Shown: in pieces, positions 51,132 to 60,344 of the stretch | Layout of the letters: each line of letters begins with the position of its first letter | Position numbering within the stretch: position 1 is the stretch's first letter | DNA from: Pirellulales bacterium | GTDB taxonomy: Bacteria > Planctomycetota > Planctomycetia > Pirellulales > JADZDJ01 | Reading direction: 5' to 3' | Assembly: GCA_020851115.1 (NCBI GenBank) | Contig: JADZDJ010000224.1 | Span: forward strand, 1 to 64,000 | DNA length: 64,000 nucleotides | The notes under the pieces: model-generated | What the model saw: the letters and a program-made list of their open reading frames with translations, nothing else | Told to the model about the DNA's origin: nothing | Database searches by the model: none | Position numbers and translations under genes: made by a program

Positions 51132-54122
51132 CTAAACCTCATCGGCCGAAACCACCACGGCAAAGGGCACGCCCAAGGTTTCAAAGTGTTTTTGGCCGCA
51201 GCGGACTTTGTCGGCTTCGCTGGTGCGGAGCTTCAGGAAGTCCTTCGTGCTCTTGGTCTCGCGGACCAGGTAGAGCGTTTGGTTGTCATGCTTCATGACG
51301 GCCCAGTCGGGGTTGTATTTGCCGACTGGAGTGTCGATCTCGAACCAGCCGGGCAGCTTGACGAAGAGCTTGATGTCCTCGCGTGTATCCAGCTTCCGGG
51401 CGAATTCCCGCTCAACTTCCGATTCGTACACCACGTATTCGTACACGGAATGGTTGACCTGCAACGCCGTCAGATAGTTGATGAGTTCTTCATTCTTGAA
51501 GAGCATCATTTCCCATTCGGTCTCCGGGCCGTCGCCGGCCAACCGTTCGTACTTGATGCCGTCCACCAGCAGCCGATGCAATTCGTACTTGAGGATGTGG
51601 GCCACGGCGTCCATGAATCGCTGGGGATCTCGAAAGAATTCCGTCAGCCGGCCGGACTCCTTTAGAATCCGCACTAGCGTCGAGCGGGTTAGCTCAGTTT
51701 CGTTTTGCAGGTAGGCCAGCACGTCGGGCACGGGATGACGGTCGTTGGATACCTGCACCTGTGACACGCTGACGGCCGTCGTTGTAACTCCGCCACGTTG
51801 CACGTTGAGTTGTCCCGTACTGATAATAATCTTTGGTGCATCGATTCGCACCATGCCTTTGATAGCAGCCACACCACGCCGAACTAGTTCATTGGTCTCA
51901 AATTCCACGCGGTAAGTGGTCCTGGGTTTAATGCGGTCCCATAGGGCCGTGAACTCGGGGCTGAGCGTGACTTCCTTCTTCAGCCGATTCGGGCCTTCGT
52001 CTTTGTCCTTACGGATGTGCCGCTCGATCTGGTACAACGCCAACAGATCCACCACGGCCGGCACAAGCTCCTTCTGGGCCTCGGGTAATTCGATCTTAAA
52101 GTCTTTTCGCTTGGGGTCAAAGGCCGGTTGGATGCGTCCCTCGGTGTCGAGCATCTTCTGCTCAACCAAGGCCGTCTTAATGACTTCGGCTATCTCGCGG
52201 CCAATGGGCTTTTCTTCGCCGTCAACAACGTGTATGAGCTTGGCGAAAGCGGTGATTGGCACCTTGCCGAACGTGACACCGCAATCCTCTTCGTATTCGG
52301 TCTGCAATGCTCGGGCGAAGTCTTCGTAGCTTTCGTTGGCCATGACGAAGAGCTTGTTGACCGACTCGTCAAATACCCGCTGCCCGAACTGGTTTACCGG
52401 CAAACGCAAGCCGCGGCCGATTTCCTGACGTTTTTTCACGGCACTTCGTGTTTCGTTGAGCGTGCAAATCTGGAAGACGTTCGGGTTGTCCCAGCCTTCC
52501 CGAAGAGCAGAATGGCTGAAGATGAACCGCAGCGGCTCCTCCTCGGAAAGAAGCCGCTCCTTCTCCTTCATGATTAGATTGTACACTTCGTCGTCGGCCT
52601 GGGTGTCGCCCCGCGTGTCCTTGAGCACACCCTTCTTGTCCGCAGCGAAATAGCCGTTGTGCAGCCGGTCCATCGGTAACTTCAGCCATTCTAGCGGTGT
52701 ATACTTACTGTCCTTGGCAAGCTCGGCCAAGGTCTCTTCAAAGGTCAGGGCAAACTTGCCTTTCACCGGCTGCCCCGACTCGTCGTAGTCGCGATAATTG
52801 GCCACGCGGTCGATGAAAAACAGACTCAAGACCTTTACATCCCGCCCGCGAAGCTGCAACTCCTTCTCCAAGTGCCTCTTGACTGTATCGTGTATCTGTG
52901 ATCGCCACACCTCCTCCCGCATCCCGCCGCTTTCCTCGCCAAGCCGCATTACCCGTCCGTTGTTGAACCGCACGAACTCGTTACCGGGTTCGGCGTTTAT
53001 TTCGGCCACAACGAAGCCGTCCTGGTAGCAAGCCCGTTCGTTTGACACACTGAAGAGGTCGGTGCCGTTCTTGACCGTGACCGATTTCTCCTTGGGGCCG
53101 TCCGGTTTCTGCTCATGAATACGTATTTTGGCCTTGATGCCCTTCTTGTAGTCGATCTGCTCGACGCGTACTAAGGCGTCGTTGGCCCCGCCATACGCTT
53201 TAGTTTCGGCGACGACGATCTGCTTGACTAAGCGAAGCTCAAACGCCCGCACTGGGTCCAGCCGATAAACTAGGTTGTATGGATTGCGGTGCGTGGCGGA
53301 GTAGCGAAGCGTACATAGAGGATTGAGTGCCCGAATTGCGTCCTGGGCTTTTTCAGTGGCGTCCACGCTCTGTGGTTCGTCTATGATCACGACGGGGCGT
53401 GTGGCCTGAACAAATTCCATAGGCGAGTGTCCGCCCGGTAGCCTGTCTGTTTCTTTGTAAAAAACATTGCTCTTCTTCCGTTCATCCTCGGTCTCTGCCC
53501 CGGTGAAGTTCTTTCGGAAGGCGTCGATATTGATGACAAGGATTTGTACCGTGTTGCTAACGGCGAATTGCCGTAAGCGATTGACCTTTCTGGCGTCGTA
53601 AACAAAGTGCTCAAAGGGCAGGTTGTTGTACAACGCCCGGAAATGTTCCGCCGTGATTTCGATATTCTTAAGCACACCCTCGCGGATGGCGACACTGGGC
53701 ACAACGATTATGAACTTCTGGAGGCCGTAGCGACGGGACAACTCAAAGATCGTCCGCAGATAGACGTAGGTTTTTCCTGTGCCCGTCTCCATCTCGACGG
53801 AAAAGTGCGGACAGGTTCGGACTGCGTTTGCGGCCGTATCGAACAATTCCCATGCCTCCAAGGGAGCGGCGGGATCGCCGGTCTCGATGTCGTTGCGTAC
53901 CTGCAATGCCCGGGTGTTGGCCAGAAGTGTTTCGGGTGCTAGTAACAGGTTGTTGCCCACACCAAGTTCGGTCCTGGCCTGGCCGGCAAACAATCCGCCC
54001 CAGTCGCCCACCTGGATAACCGAATACTCTGGGGCTCCTTGGGGCTGGCCTTCAAAAAGGTCGGTTACCGCAGCCACGGCGTCAAGCTGGTACTGTTGAT
54101 TAGCGTCGAATTGCAGTTTCAT
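51132..54122 (-). CDS. res: Type III restriction endonuclease subunit (Res)
   Basis: The 996-residue ATP-dependent helicase-nuclease cuts unmodified DNA together with Mod. The start at 54122 has AAGGGAATC upstream. An ATG at 54137 overlapping the mod stop is an alternative. It has Walker A (METGTGKTY, near 112), a DEAD-type box (VIIDEPQS) and C-terminal helicase motifs (ALREGWDNP, QEIGRGLRL). The C-terminal PD-(D/E)xK nuclease has PDWAV and RETKST (near 955-985). All key residues are present. Coupling to mod is by overlap or near-overlap. Confidence 0.93.
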   Translation of the reverse strand: MKLQFDANQQYQLDAVAAVTDLFEGQPQGAPEYSVIQVGDWGGLFAGQARTELGVGNNLLLAPETLLANTRALQVRNDIETGDPAAPLEAWELFDTAANAVRTCPHFSVEMETGTGKTYVYLRTIFELSRRYGLQKFIIVVPSVAIREGVLKNIEITAEHFRALYNNLPFEHFVYDARKVNRLRQFAVSNTVQILVINIDAFRKNFTGAETEDERKKSNVFYKETDRLPGGHSPMEFVQATRPVVIIDEPQSVDATEKAQDAIRALNPLCTLRYSATHRNPYNLVYRLDPVRAFELRLVKQIVVAETKAYGGANDALVRVEQIDYKKGIKAKIRIHEQKPDGPKEKSVTVKNGTDLFSVSNERACYQDGFVVAEINAEPGNEFVRFNNGRVMRLGEESGGMREEVWRSQIHDTVKRHLEKELQLRGRDVKVLSLFFIDRVANYRDYDESGQPVKGKFALTFEETLAELAKDSKYTPLEWLKLPMDRLHNGYFAADKKGVLKDTRGDTQADDEVYNLIMKEKERLLSEEEPLRFIFSHSALREGWDNPNVFQICTLNETRSAVKKRQEIGRGLRLPVNQFGQRVFDESVNKLFVMANESYEDFARALQTEYEEDCGVTFGKVPITAFAKLIHVVDGEEKPIGREIAEVIKTALVEQKMLDTEGRIQPAFDPKRKDFKIELPEAQKELVPAVVDLLALYQIERHIRKDKDEGPNRLKKEVTLSPEFTALWDRIKPRTTYRVEFETNELVRRGVAAIKGMVRIDAPKIIISTGQLNVQRGGVTTTAVSVSQVQVSNDRHPVPDVLAYLQNETELTRSTLVRILKESGRLTEFFRDPQRFMDAVAHILKYELHRLLVDGIKYERLAGDGPETEWEMMLFKNEELINYLTALQVNHSVYEYVVYESEVEREFARKLDTREDIKLFVKLPGWFEIDTPVGKYNPDWAVMKHDNQTLYLVRETKSTKDFLKLRTSEADKVRCGQKHFETLGVPFAVVVSADEV

Positions 54123-54133
54123 GGTGATTCCCT

Positions 54134-56041
54134 TCATACCGTCTTAAAGCTGGTGACGCCTTTGGTCTTGAATATCTGCACAGCGTTGGCCTTGAGTTGG
54201 TCGTTGCCGGCAAAGCCTCCGTCCAGGCAGACAATCCGCTCGGGTTTCTTCTCGGCAATGGCCCGGATCAGGTCGAGGGTTAGTTCCGGCTCCAGGCAGA
54301 TCACGAGAGCCCCGCCGGCCACGCTGTATGCCGACTTGCCGGCTAAAGCAACCTTTTCGACCGGCGTGGTCAAGGGGAATCCGCTCTTGAGCAGGAGCTC
54401 GTAGAGAATGTCGTGCGATGTCCGGCCATCTCGGATGTGGTCTACATGAAGTTCAAGTTGCCGTTCAAGGGTGGCGGGATCATGCTTGATCCCTGCGTCC
54501 CAGGTCGTTAAGTTGGATTGGTCGAGCTTGAAGACGCGGAAGCCCCGGTCGGGTTTTAACCCGTTATCCATGTCGAACTTACCTGCGTCCGCGTCGTTCA
54601 GCCTTTTGTTCACTCGCCGAACGCGTTCCTTGCAGATATCTGCAATCGTTGGGCAGTCGGTCCGTTCGGTCGGCTCCGGCAGTTGCACCAGAATGAATCT
54701 GCGGCTACCTCCATCTGCCTCATTCGCCTGAAATACGGCGTGGGCAGTCGTTCCACTACCAGCGAAGAAATCAATGACCAGGGCATTCTTGTCGCCGTCG
54801 ATTTGCAGGAATCGCTCAATGAGTGCTACTGGCTTCGGGAACTGAAGAACTACCTCATCATCAAACAACGCCCGTAGGTCAGCCGTCCCGTGCTGCGTAT
54901 AGATTCCGTCGATTATCGAGAACGGTTTGGCTCCTCGCTTTTGCCCATCTTTCCCGATTAGGTATTGCTTGTAGGAAATACTCCATCCGTTGTCCGTCTT
55001 GGTAAAGACGAGACCATTTTCAGCAATCGTCGCTTCAACGCGGTCCTTACTCCACCACCATTGCCTCTTGGGTAGCACCTGTGTGCCATCGGGTGCAGTG
55101 ATGGGAAACATAAGGTTCTCACGGCGATCCATGCTCTTGGTAGCCTCAAGCGGCTTGATCCTGTACGGCCCGCGTTTCTCAAGATGCTCGTCCTTGCCGT
55201 CGTAGTATTTCTCCTCTGCCTCGGGGTCAGGTGGAAGCCAAAACTCGTTCAATGCATCAATGTTCTTTGCGTAAAGGATACAGAATTCGTGCTGCCTCAC
55301 GGCAAATCGCTCTTTGGCACCCCCGCCATAGCTCTTCTTCCATACAAATCCCTCAATGAAGTTTTCCTCACCAAACACTTCCGCACAGAGCTTACGGAGG
55401 TTGTCAAGCTCGTGGTCGTCAATACTGATGAATACGAGTCCATCGTCGCGTAGCAGATTTCTGGCTAAATACAAACGCGGATACATCATGTTAAGCCACT
55501 TAGAGTGAAACCGTCCGTCGGCTTCGGTGTTCGTGCCGAACTTCTTGCCCTCTGCATCGGCTTGGCCTGTGTACTCCAGGTAGGTTTCTAGGCTTTCAGT
55601 GTAGTTGTCTGGATATATGAAATCGTTTCCCGTATTGTAAGGCGGGTCGATGTAAATCATCTTGATTTTGCCGAGGTATGCCTTCTGCAAGAGCTTCAGT
55701 ACTTCGAGATTGTCCCCCTCGATGATTAGGTTGTCAGTCGTGTCAAAATTGACGCTTTCTTCCGGGCAGGGGCGGAGTGTACCGAGGCTGGGGGCCTGGA
55801 TCGTCTTGAAGCACTCTCTCTTGCCCGGCCAGTTCATCCCGTAGCGTTCCTTACCCACGTCCACGGCCTCGCCCAAGGCTAGCTTCAATCGCTCGATGTC
55901 AATCTTACCGCCCTCCGTGCGAATCTCGGGAAAAAGGCGTGTAAGGTCGGCAATTTTGTCGCCAGTAATATCATGCGACCTCAGGTCGAGGGCGTCGGTC
56001 TCGGGACTCGAAGAAGGATGTGCTGTCGTTCCATTAGACAT
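54134..56041 (-). CDS. mod: Type III DNA adenine methyltransferase (Mod)
   Basis: The 635-residue N6-adenine methyltransferase gives sequence specificity and protects host DNA. The catalytic motif IV DPPYNTGND (near 132) precedes the SAM-binding motif I FFAGSGTT (near 420), the beta-class order typical of type III Mod. The middle part holds the target-recognition domain. It lies between the DUF5655-like gene and res, all on the - strand. Confidence 0.94.
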   Translation of the reverse strand: MSNGTTAHPSSSPETDALDLRSHDITGDKIADLTRLFPEIRTEGGKIDIERLKLALGEAVDVGKERYGMNWPGKRECFKTIQAPSLGTLRPCPEESVNFDTTDNLIIEGDNLEVLKLLQKAYLGKIKMIYIDPPYNTGNDFIYPDNYTESLETYLEYTGQADAEGKKFGTNTEADGRFHSKWLNMMYPRLYLARNLLRDDGLVFISIDDHELDNLRKLCAEVFGEENFIEGFVWKKSYGGGAKERFAVRQHEFCILYAKNIDALNEFWLPPDPEAEEKYYDGKDEHLEKRGPYRIKPLEATKSMDRRENLMFPITAPDGTQVLPKRQWWWSKDRVEATIAENGLVFTKTDNGWSISYKQYLIGKDGQKRGAKPFSIIDGIYTQHGTADLRALFDDEVVLQFPKPVALIERFLQIDGDKNALVIDFFAGSGTTAHAVFQANEADGGSRRFILVQLPEPTERTDCPTIADICKERVRRVNKRLNDADAGKFDMDNGLKPDRGFRVFKLDQSNLTTWDAGIKHDPATLERQLELHVDHIRDGRTSHDILYELLLKSGFPLTTPVEKVALAGKSAYSVAGGALVICLEPELTLDLIRAIAEKKPERIVCLDGGFAGNDQLKANAVQIFKTKGVTSFKTV

Positions 56042-56094
56042 GGGAAATCACCGTGAGTTGGAGAAACTGTCGCGTTTGTATTCGGGAAGACGAT

Positions 56095-56493
56095 CTATGG
56101 TTGTGTTGTGTCGCCTACCACCGTCTCGAATGCCAGGCGTGCCCAATGGTCGATAGAATCCGGTACAGCGTCACCGGGTTTAATCACGAAATATCGCGTG
56201 AGGCCCTTGTACTTCGTGCCTTGTGGCGGTCCCACAAACTCCGGGGCCGACACACTTTCCGGAAGTGCCATTCCAACAACTAACTGTTTTGCAGTCTTGA
56301 CCCATACCACAGCGTATACGGGTGAGGTGGCTGACACGGATGTCGAGTACTTGATGTAGATCGTTGTCAAATCTCCAAATACCTCAGTCGAAACACTCAG
56401 CAAGGCGTCATTTATCCGTTGAAATGACGGCCGCAAAGCATCCCAGGAGCTAGTATTTACTCGTTCCCATGCACGGTCTGAAAGGGTTCCCAT
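56095..56493 (-). CDS. DUF5655-like small protein
   Basis: The 132-residue protein has GAAGG before the ATG. The C-terminal part (YAVVWVKTAKQLVVGMALP, KYKGLTRYFVI, HWARLAFE) has the strand-strand-helix pattern of DUF5655 proteins, which are often found beside nucleases and helicases. Function unknown. It lies between the SNF2 helicase and mod genes, so it is probably part of the same system. Confidence 0.65.
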   Translation of the reverse strand: MGTLSDRAWERVNTSSWDALRPSFQRINDALLSVSTEVFGDLTTIYIKYSTSVSATSPVYAVVWVKTAKQLVVGMALPESVSAPEFVGPPQGTKYKGLTRYFVIKPGDAVPDSIDHWARLAFETVVGDTTQP

Positions 56494-56579
56494 GTGTAGC
56501 CTTCAATGAGTTAGGGTTCGTGGTTGTCGTTGAAATCGCTTCACACGGCAGCGGTAGGAATACTCCCAGTTGACCATGC

Positions 56580-59465
56580 TCATGCGAGACTCCATTTAAG
56601 CGTGAAAAGTGTCTTACACTCCGTCTTCTGCTCCAACCGCCGGCTGATTTCGTCCAACAAGGCATCCTTCTGCCGGTCAATGTCTCGGCTGGCGGTGTCG
56701 TAGGCCCGCCATGCCTCGTCCCGTTTGGTTTCCAGTCCCCGCAGCTTTCGCTGGAATTCAAGCTTCTCGGGCAGGTTGGGAGCCATGCGGGCGAATTTCT
56801 TCTTTTCCTTGATCTCCTCGTCGAGTTCCTCAAGCTCTGCCTTCAGGGCGGCCCGGCGGTCGTCGGCCCAACGGTCGAGCTTGTCCATCTCGGTGTCGAA
56901 CCAGTGGCCATTCTTGGCGGAGAGTACCTCAAGGAATTCGGCCTGCCGGCGGGACGTCGCGTCGGTAAGCAAACCCTGGAATGTTGCTGGGACTGCCGGG
57001 GTTGCGTTCACCCAGCCCGAAAGATCAAACAATCGCCGGCAAGCGGTTTCATCTACCATATCCTCGGTGTCGGTAACGCTGGCCAAGATAAGGGTGTCTT
57101 CGCTTTCGAGCGACTGCACGCCCAGCCGGGAGCACGTGAGCCAACCACTCTTGCCGACATAGGGCGTCAGGGCGGCGATATTCTTGCCGCTGCCGGAGTA
57201 GTCGAAAACCACTTCCGTCACCGGCGGATTCAGGGCCATTGCCTGGGCCAAGACCCGCTGGGCCAACGGATGGCCGATGCGGTAGGTGTTCGCGTCTTCG
57301 ACGTTCTTGCCGAGCCGATACGGGCCGGGATGAATCGTCTCGCCGGGGTAGGGATTGCGGGTGAGGTAGAAACTGTATTGGTCGCCGTCGAATTGGGCGT
57401 AATCGGCCAACAGATACCGGGTGAGCAGCCAAAGCCGTTCGTTGAAACGGTCGAGCAGGCCGGAGCTTTGGATGCGGACCTTTTCGACGACTTCCTGATC
57501 GAAGTTGTCGAGCAGCTTTTCGCGGGCATCCCGCTGGCCGGCGGCGATCTCGGTGTCCAACTCCCGCTGAAGCTGGTCAAACTCGAATTGGATCTGCTCC
57601 GGCGTGCGGCATTTCTGGTAGATGGCGGCGATGCGTTTCTCGAAATCCACGCCCGATTCCACGGCCCCCAGCACTTCGTCGCTGGCCCCGAACACGCCGC
57701 TGAAGAGCCGGAACTTCTCGTCCAACAGTTCGTACACCCGCTGGTCGGCGGCGTTGCTCTTGTTGAGGAAGTTGACCACCACCACGTCGAATTTCTGGCC
57801 GTAGCGGTGGCAGCGGCCGATGCGTTGCTCGATGCGTTGGGGATTCCAGGGCAGGTCGTAGTTGACCACCAGATTGCAGAATTGCAGGTTGAGGCCCTCG
57901 GCAGCCGCCTCGGTGGCGATCATGATGGCCGCTTCGTCGCGGAAGTAATCGACCAGGGCGGCACGCATATCGGCGGCCGGGGAGCCGGAGACGCGATCCG
58001 TGCCGGCGTGTTTCTTGAGCCAAGCCTGATAGATTTCTTTGGACTTAGGGTCGGTGTTCGTGCCGTTGAACACCATGACCTTGCCGCGAAACTCGGTCTG
58101 CTCCAGGATGCGGAAAAGGTATTCCTGCGTGCGGCGGGACTCGGTGAAGATGAGGGCCTTTTGCTGGAGGGTGGCCCCGGCGTGTTCCTGTTGTGCCTTG
58201 GCGGCGGCAGCGAAACCTCGCCGCAAGGCCGTCAGAAGAACCTCGCCTTTGGAATTCGTGGCGATGGAGCGGGCCAGTGTATGAAACTCGCGGAGCTTGG
58301 CCATTTCCAGCCGCATTTCGGCGACCTGCTCGGGCGTATATTTCGGTCGCTCCGGCTCGCCGTTGGTTTCTTCGTCCGGCTCCCATTCGTCGGCCAGTTC
58401 GTCGATCTCCTCCCAGTTGTCGGCCAGTTGTTCCGGCGGGGCGTCCACCTTTTCCGCCTGGGTGGCGGCCGTTTCGAGCTTGTAGGCCAGGCCGCTAAGC
58501 GTGTCGGATATGGCGTAGGTGGATGATGCCAGCAGCTTCCGCAGAATGAGCGTCATTAGGGAGCGTTGGCTGGCCGGCAAGGCGTAGAGCGTCGGCTGCT
58601 GGAGGTACTCGGAAACCACGTCGTAGAGCCGCTGCTCCTCGGGCGTGGGCACGAATTCCTGCACCAAGGCATGGCGGTTTGTGTACTTGACGTATTCCAA
58701 CACTTGCTTGCGGAGGGTCCGTTTGCAGATCGGCTTGAGCCGCTCCTTCAGGTCGTTGAAGTCGTTGTCGTTCCCCAGCCGGGTGAAGCGGGTGCGGTAG
58801 GTTTTCAGGTCGCCGAAGGAAAAATCGTCGATGATGCTCACCAAGCCGTAGAGTTCCAAGAGCGAGTTTTGCAGCGGCGTGGCGGTTAAGAGCACCTTGC
58901 GAAATGGGGCCACGCATTGCTTGATGGCGTTGGCAATCTTGTTCGTGGGCTTGTACACGTTGCGGAGCCGGTGGGCTTCGTCGATGACCACCAGATCCCA
59001 GCGTGTCTGGCGGATGTAAGGCTCCATCTTCCGGACGAAATGGTACGAACAGATAATGACGGCGTTCTGCTGGAAGGGATTGAGGTTGCCGGCCCGGATG
59101 GTGTCGTTGAAGGTGCGGGCTTCCAAGATGACCGATGGGAGGAAGAACTTGTCGGCCAGTTCCTGGCTCCACTGCTTCCGCAAGTTGGCCGGCACGATGA
59201 CCAAGATGCGACGCTTCCCTTCCGCCCAGCTTTGGTCGATCAAGAGCCCGGCCTCGATGGTTTTCCCCAGCCCTACTTCGTCGGCCAGGATGGCACCACG
59301 CGAAAGCGGGTTGCGGAAGGCGAAGAGTGCCGCTTCGATTTGATGCGGATTAAGGTCGACCTGGGCATCCGATAGAACCGCCGTAAGCTTCTCAACGCTG
59401 TCGGAAGCACAACGCCGCGTTAGTTCGTGGGCGATGTACTTGGCGTGGTACTGGGTCAGCTTCAT
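56580..59465 (-). CDS. SNF2-type helicase-like ATPase
   Basis: The 961-residue SWI2/SNF2 DNA translocase resembles RapA or DISARM DrmD in its domain order. It has ADEVGLGKTIEAG (Walker A, near 62), VVIDEAH, LLTATPLQNS, and in the second RecA domain NPQRIEQRIGRCHRYGQ (motif VI, near 545). The C-terminal 120 residues are a long charged coiled coil (EELDEEIKEKKKF). DISARM partner genes (drmA, drmB, drmC) are absent. It heads the - strand operon that continues with the DUF5655-like, mod and res genes. Confidence 0.9.
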   Translation of the reverse strand: MKLTQYHAKYIAHELTRRCASDSVEKLTAVLSDAQVDLNPHQIEAALFAFRNPLSRGAILADEVGLGKTIEAGLLIDQSWAEGKRRILVIVPANLRKQWSQELADKFFLPSVILEARTFNDTIRAGNLNPFQQNAVIICSYHFVRKMEPYIRQTRWDLVVIDEAHRLRNVYKPTNKIANAIKQCVAPFRKVLLTATPLQNSLLELYGLVSIIDDFSFGDLKTYRTRFTRLGNDNDFNDLKERLKPICKRTLRKQVLEYVKYTNRHALVQEFVPTPEEQRLYDVVSEYLQQPTLYALPASQRSLMTLILRKLLASSTYAISDTLSGLAYKLETAATQAEKVDAPPEQLADNWEEIDELADEWEPDEETNGEPERPKYTPEQVAEMRLEMAKLREFHTLARSIATNSKGEVLLTALRRGFAAAAKAQQEHAGATLQQKALIFTESRRTQEYLFRILEQTEFRGKVMVFNGTNTDPKSKEIYQAWLKKHAGTDRVSGSPAADMRAALVDYFRDEAAIMIATEAAAEGLNLQFCNLVVNYDLPWNPQRIEQRIGRCHRYGQKFDVVVVNFLNKSNAADQRVYELLDEKFRLFSGVFGASDEVLGAVESGVDFEKRIAAIYQKCRTPEQIQFEFDQLQRELDTEIAAGQRDAREKLLDNFDQEVVEKVRIQSSGLLDRFNERLWLLTRYLLADYAQFDGDQYSFYLTRNPYPGETIHPGPYRLGKNVEDANTYRIGHPLAQRVLAQAMALNPPVTEVVFDYSGSGKNIAALTPYVGKSGWLTCSRLGVQSLESEDTLILASVTDTEDMVDETACRRLFDLSGWVNATPAVPATFQGLLTDATSRRQAEFLEVLSAKNGHWFDTEMDKLDRWADDRRAALKAELEELDEEIKEKKKFARMAPNLPEKLEFQRKLRGLETKRDEAWRAYDTASRDIDRQKDALLDEISRRLEQKTECKTLFTLKWSLA

Positions 59466-59539
59466 GGGGACACTTCGGCAGGGCGGTCGGCATCAGGCCG
59501 GAGGCATCTGGCTATGTGAGGAAAAAACGGCGGGTCGGG

Positions 59540-59755
59540 TTATGGTTTGGAATCGGCCTTTGGTGGAATGATCGTTGGACCTCTTTGGCGGAGCCACTCG
59601 TCAACGGTGTCCTTGTGGAAACGCCAGTGCTTTCCAACTTTCTGGCTGGGGATGCTGCCCTCCTGTGCCAGCTTATAAAGCGTTGATTTCGAGATTTTCA
59701 GGTACTCAGCCAACTCGTCGATGGTGAGAACGCTGTGGCTGGGCTCAGCGGGCAT
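59540..59755 (-). CDS. Excisionase-family helix-turn-helix protein
   Basis: The 71-residue protein starts at the ATG at 59755 (GCGAGGG upstream). The winged-helix pattern LTIDELAEYLKISKSTLYKL, GSIPSQKVGKHWRF and VDEWLRQR is that of the HTH_17/excisionase family. It could be a directionality factor of a mobile element, or a regulator of the SNF2-restriction operon that starts 75 bp downstream. Confidence 0.85.
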   Translation of the reverse strand: MPAEPSHSVLTIDELAEYLKISKSTLYKLAQEGSIPSQKVGKHWRFHKDTVDEWLRQRGPTIIPPKADSKP

Positions 59756-60060
59756 AAAAAATCCCTCGCACAAGGGCGGGCGGCTACCGCATAAGTAAAA
59801 CCGTCATTATCGGTTTCTGCCAATTACTGTCAACTGGCAGGCAGGACTGGCCTTTGATTGCCACCTGCGGGTGGTTTGTCGTTTGGCCCAATTGCAGGGG
59901 ATCTCGCCGTGCGGCAGCACTGAGGGGCAATCTCTCATGCCGGGATGCGTGGCTGATCCCTTTGTAGAATTGCCAGTGATCGACGAAAATTGCTGAACTG
60001 AAGCGACGGCTGTTGCACACTGCGGGGCCGCTTTGCCCGCAAAACGAGAGAGGCCAGTTT

Positions 60061-60324
60061 ATGGATAACGAGCTTTTGGAGCCAACCGAGTTGTGTCGTG
60101 CGGCGGCCGACAATCTCGGCTCGGTCGCGAGTCGGGACACTCCGGTTCTTTTTCCGGGATGGGATGACGATAACACGCCGACGGATGAACGATGCCGATG
60201 CGAAACGGTCCGTCGCGTGGCTGCTGCTATCGTCGGCAGCGACGACCCGGATCGCGGAACCACGGTTACATGCGGCGAATTGGCGGTGCTCCTATACTAC
60301 ATTGCGGATATGCTGGAAAAGTGA
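60061..60324 (+). CDS. Small acidic protein, unknown
   Basis: The protein has 87 residues, and GAGAGG precedes the ATG at 60061. It is acidic and Cys-containing (CRCE, TCGE), with two probable helices (LCRAAADNL, LAVLLYYIADML). No family is recognised. It is the only + strand gene in this block and converges on the strawberry-notch gene. Confidence 0.6.
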   Translation: MDNELLEPTELCRAAADNLGSVASRDTPVLFPGWDDDNTPTDERCRCETVRRVAAAIVGSDDPDRGTTVTCGELAVLLYYIADMLEK

Positions 60325-60344
60325 CTGTGAACCCCGACGGGCAA

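Noticed and set aside
56904-58526. 540-codon open frame on the + strand
   Set aside because: It is antisense to the SNF2 helicase. Its Val/Leu/Gly/Glu-rich composition without motifs is typical of a shadow.
56580-59465. Calling the region a DISARM system
   Set aside because: Only a DrmD-like SNF2 protein is present. drmA, drmB (DUF1998) and drmC (PLD) are absent and mod/res are of the type III kind.
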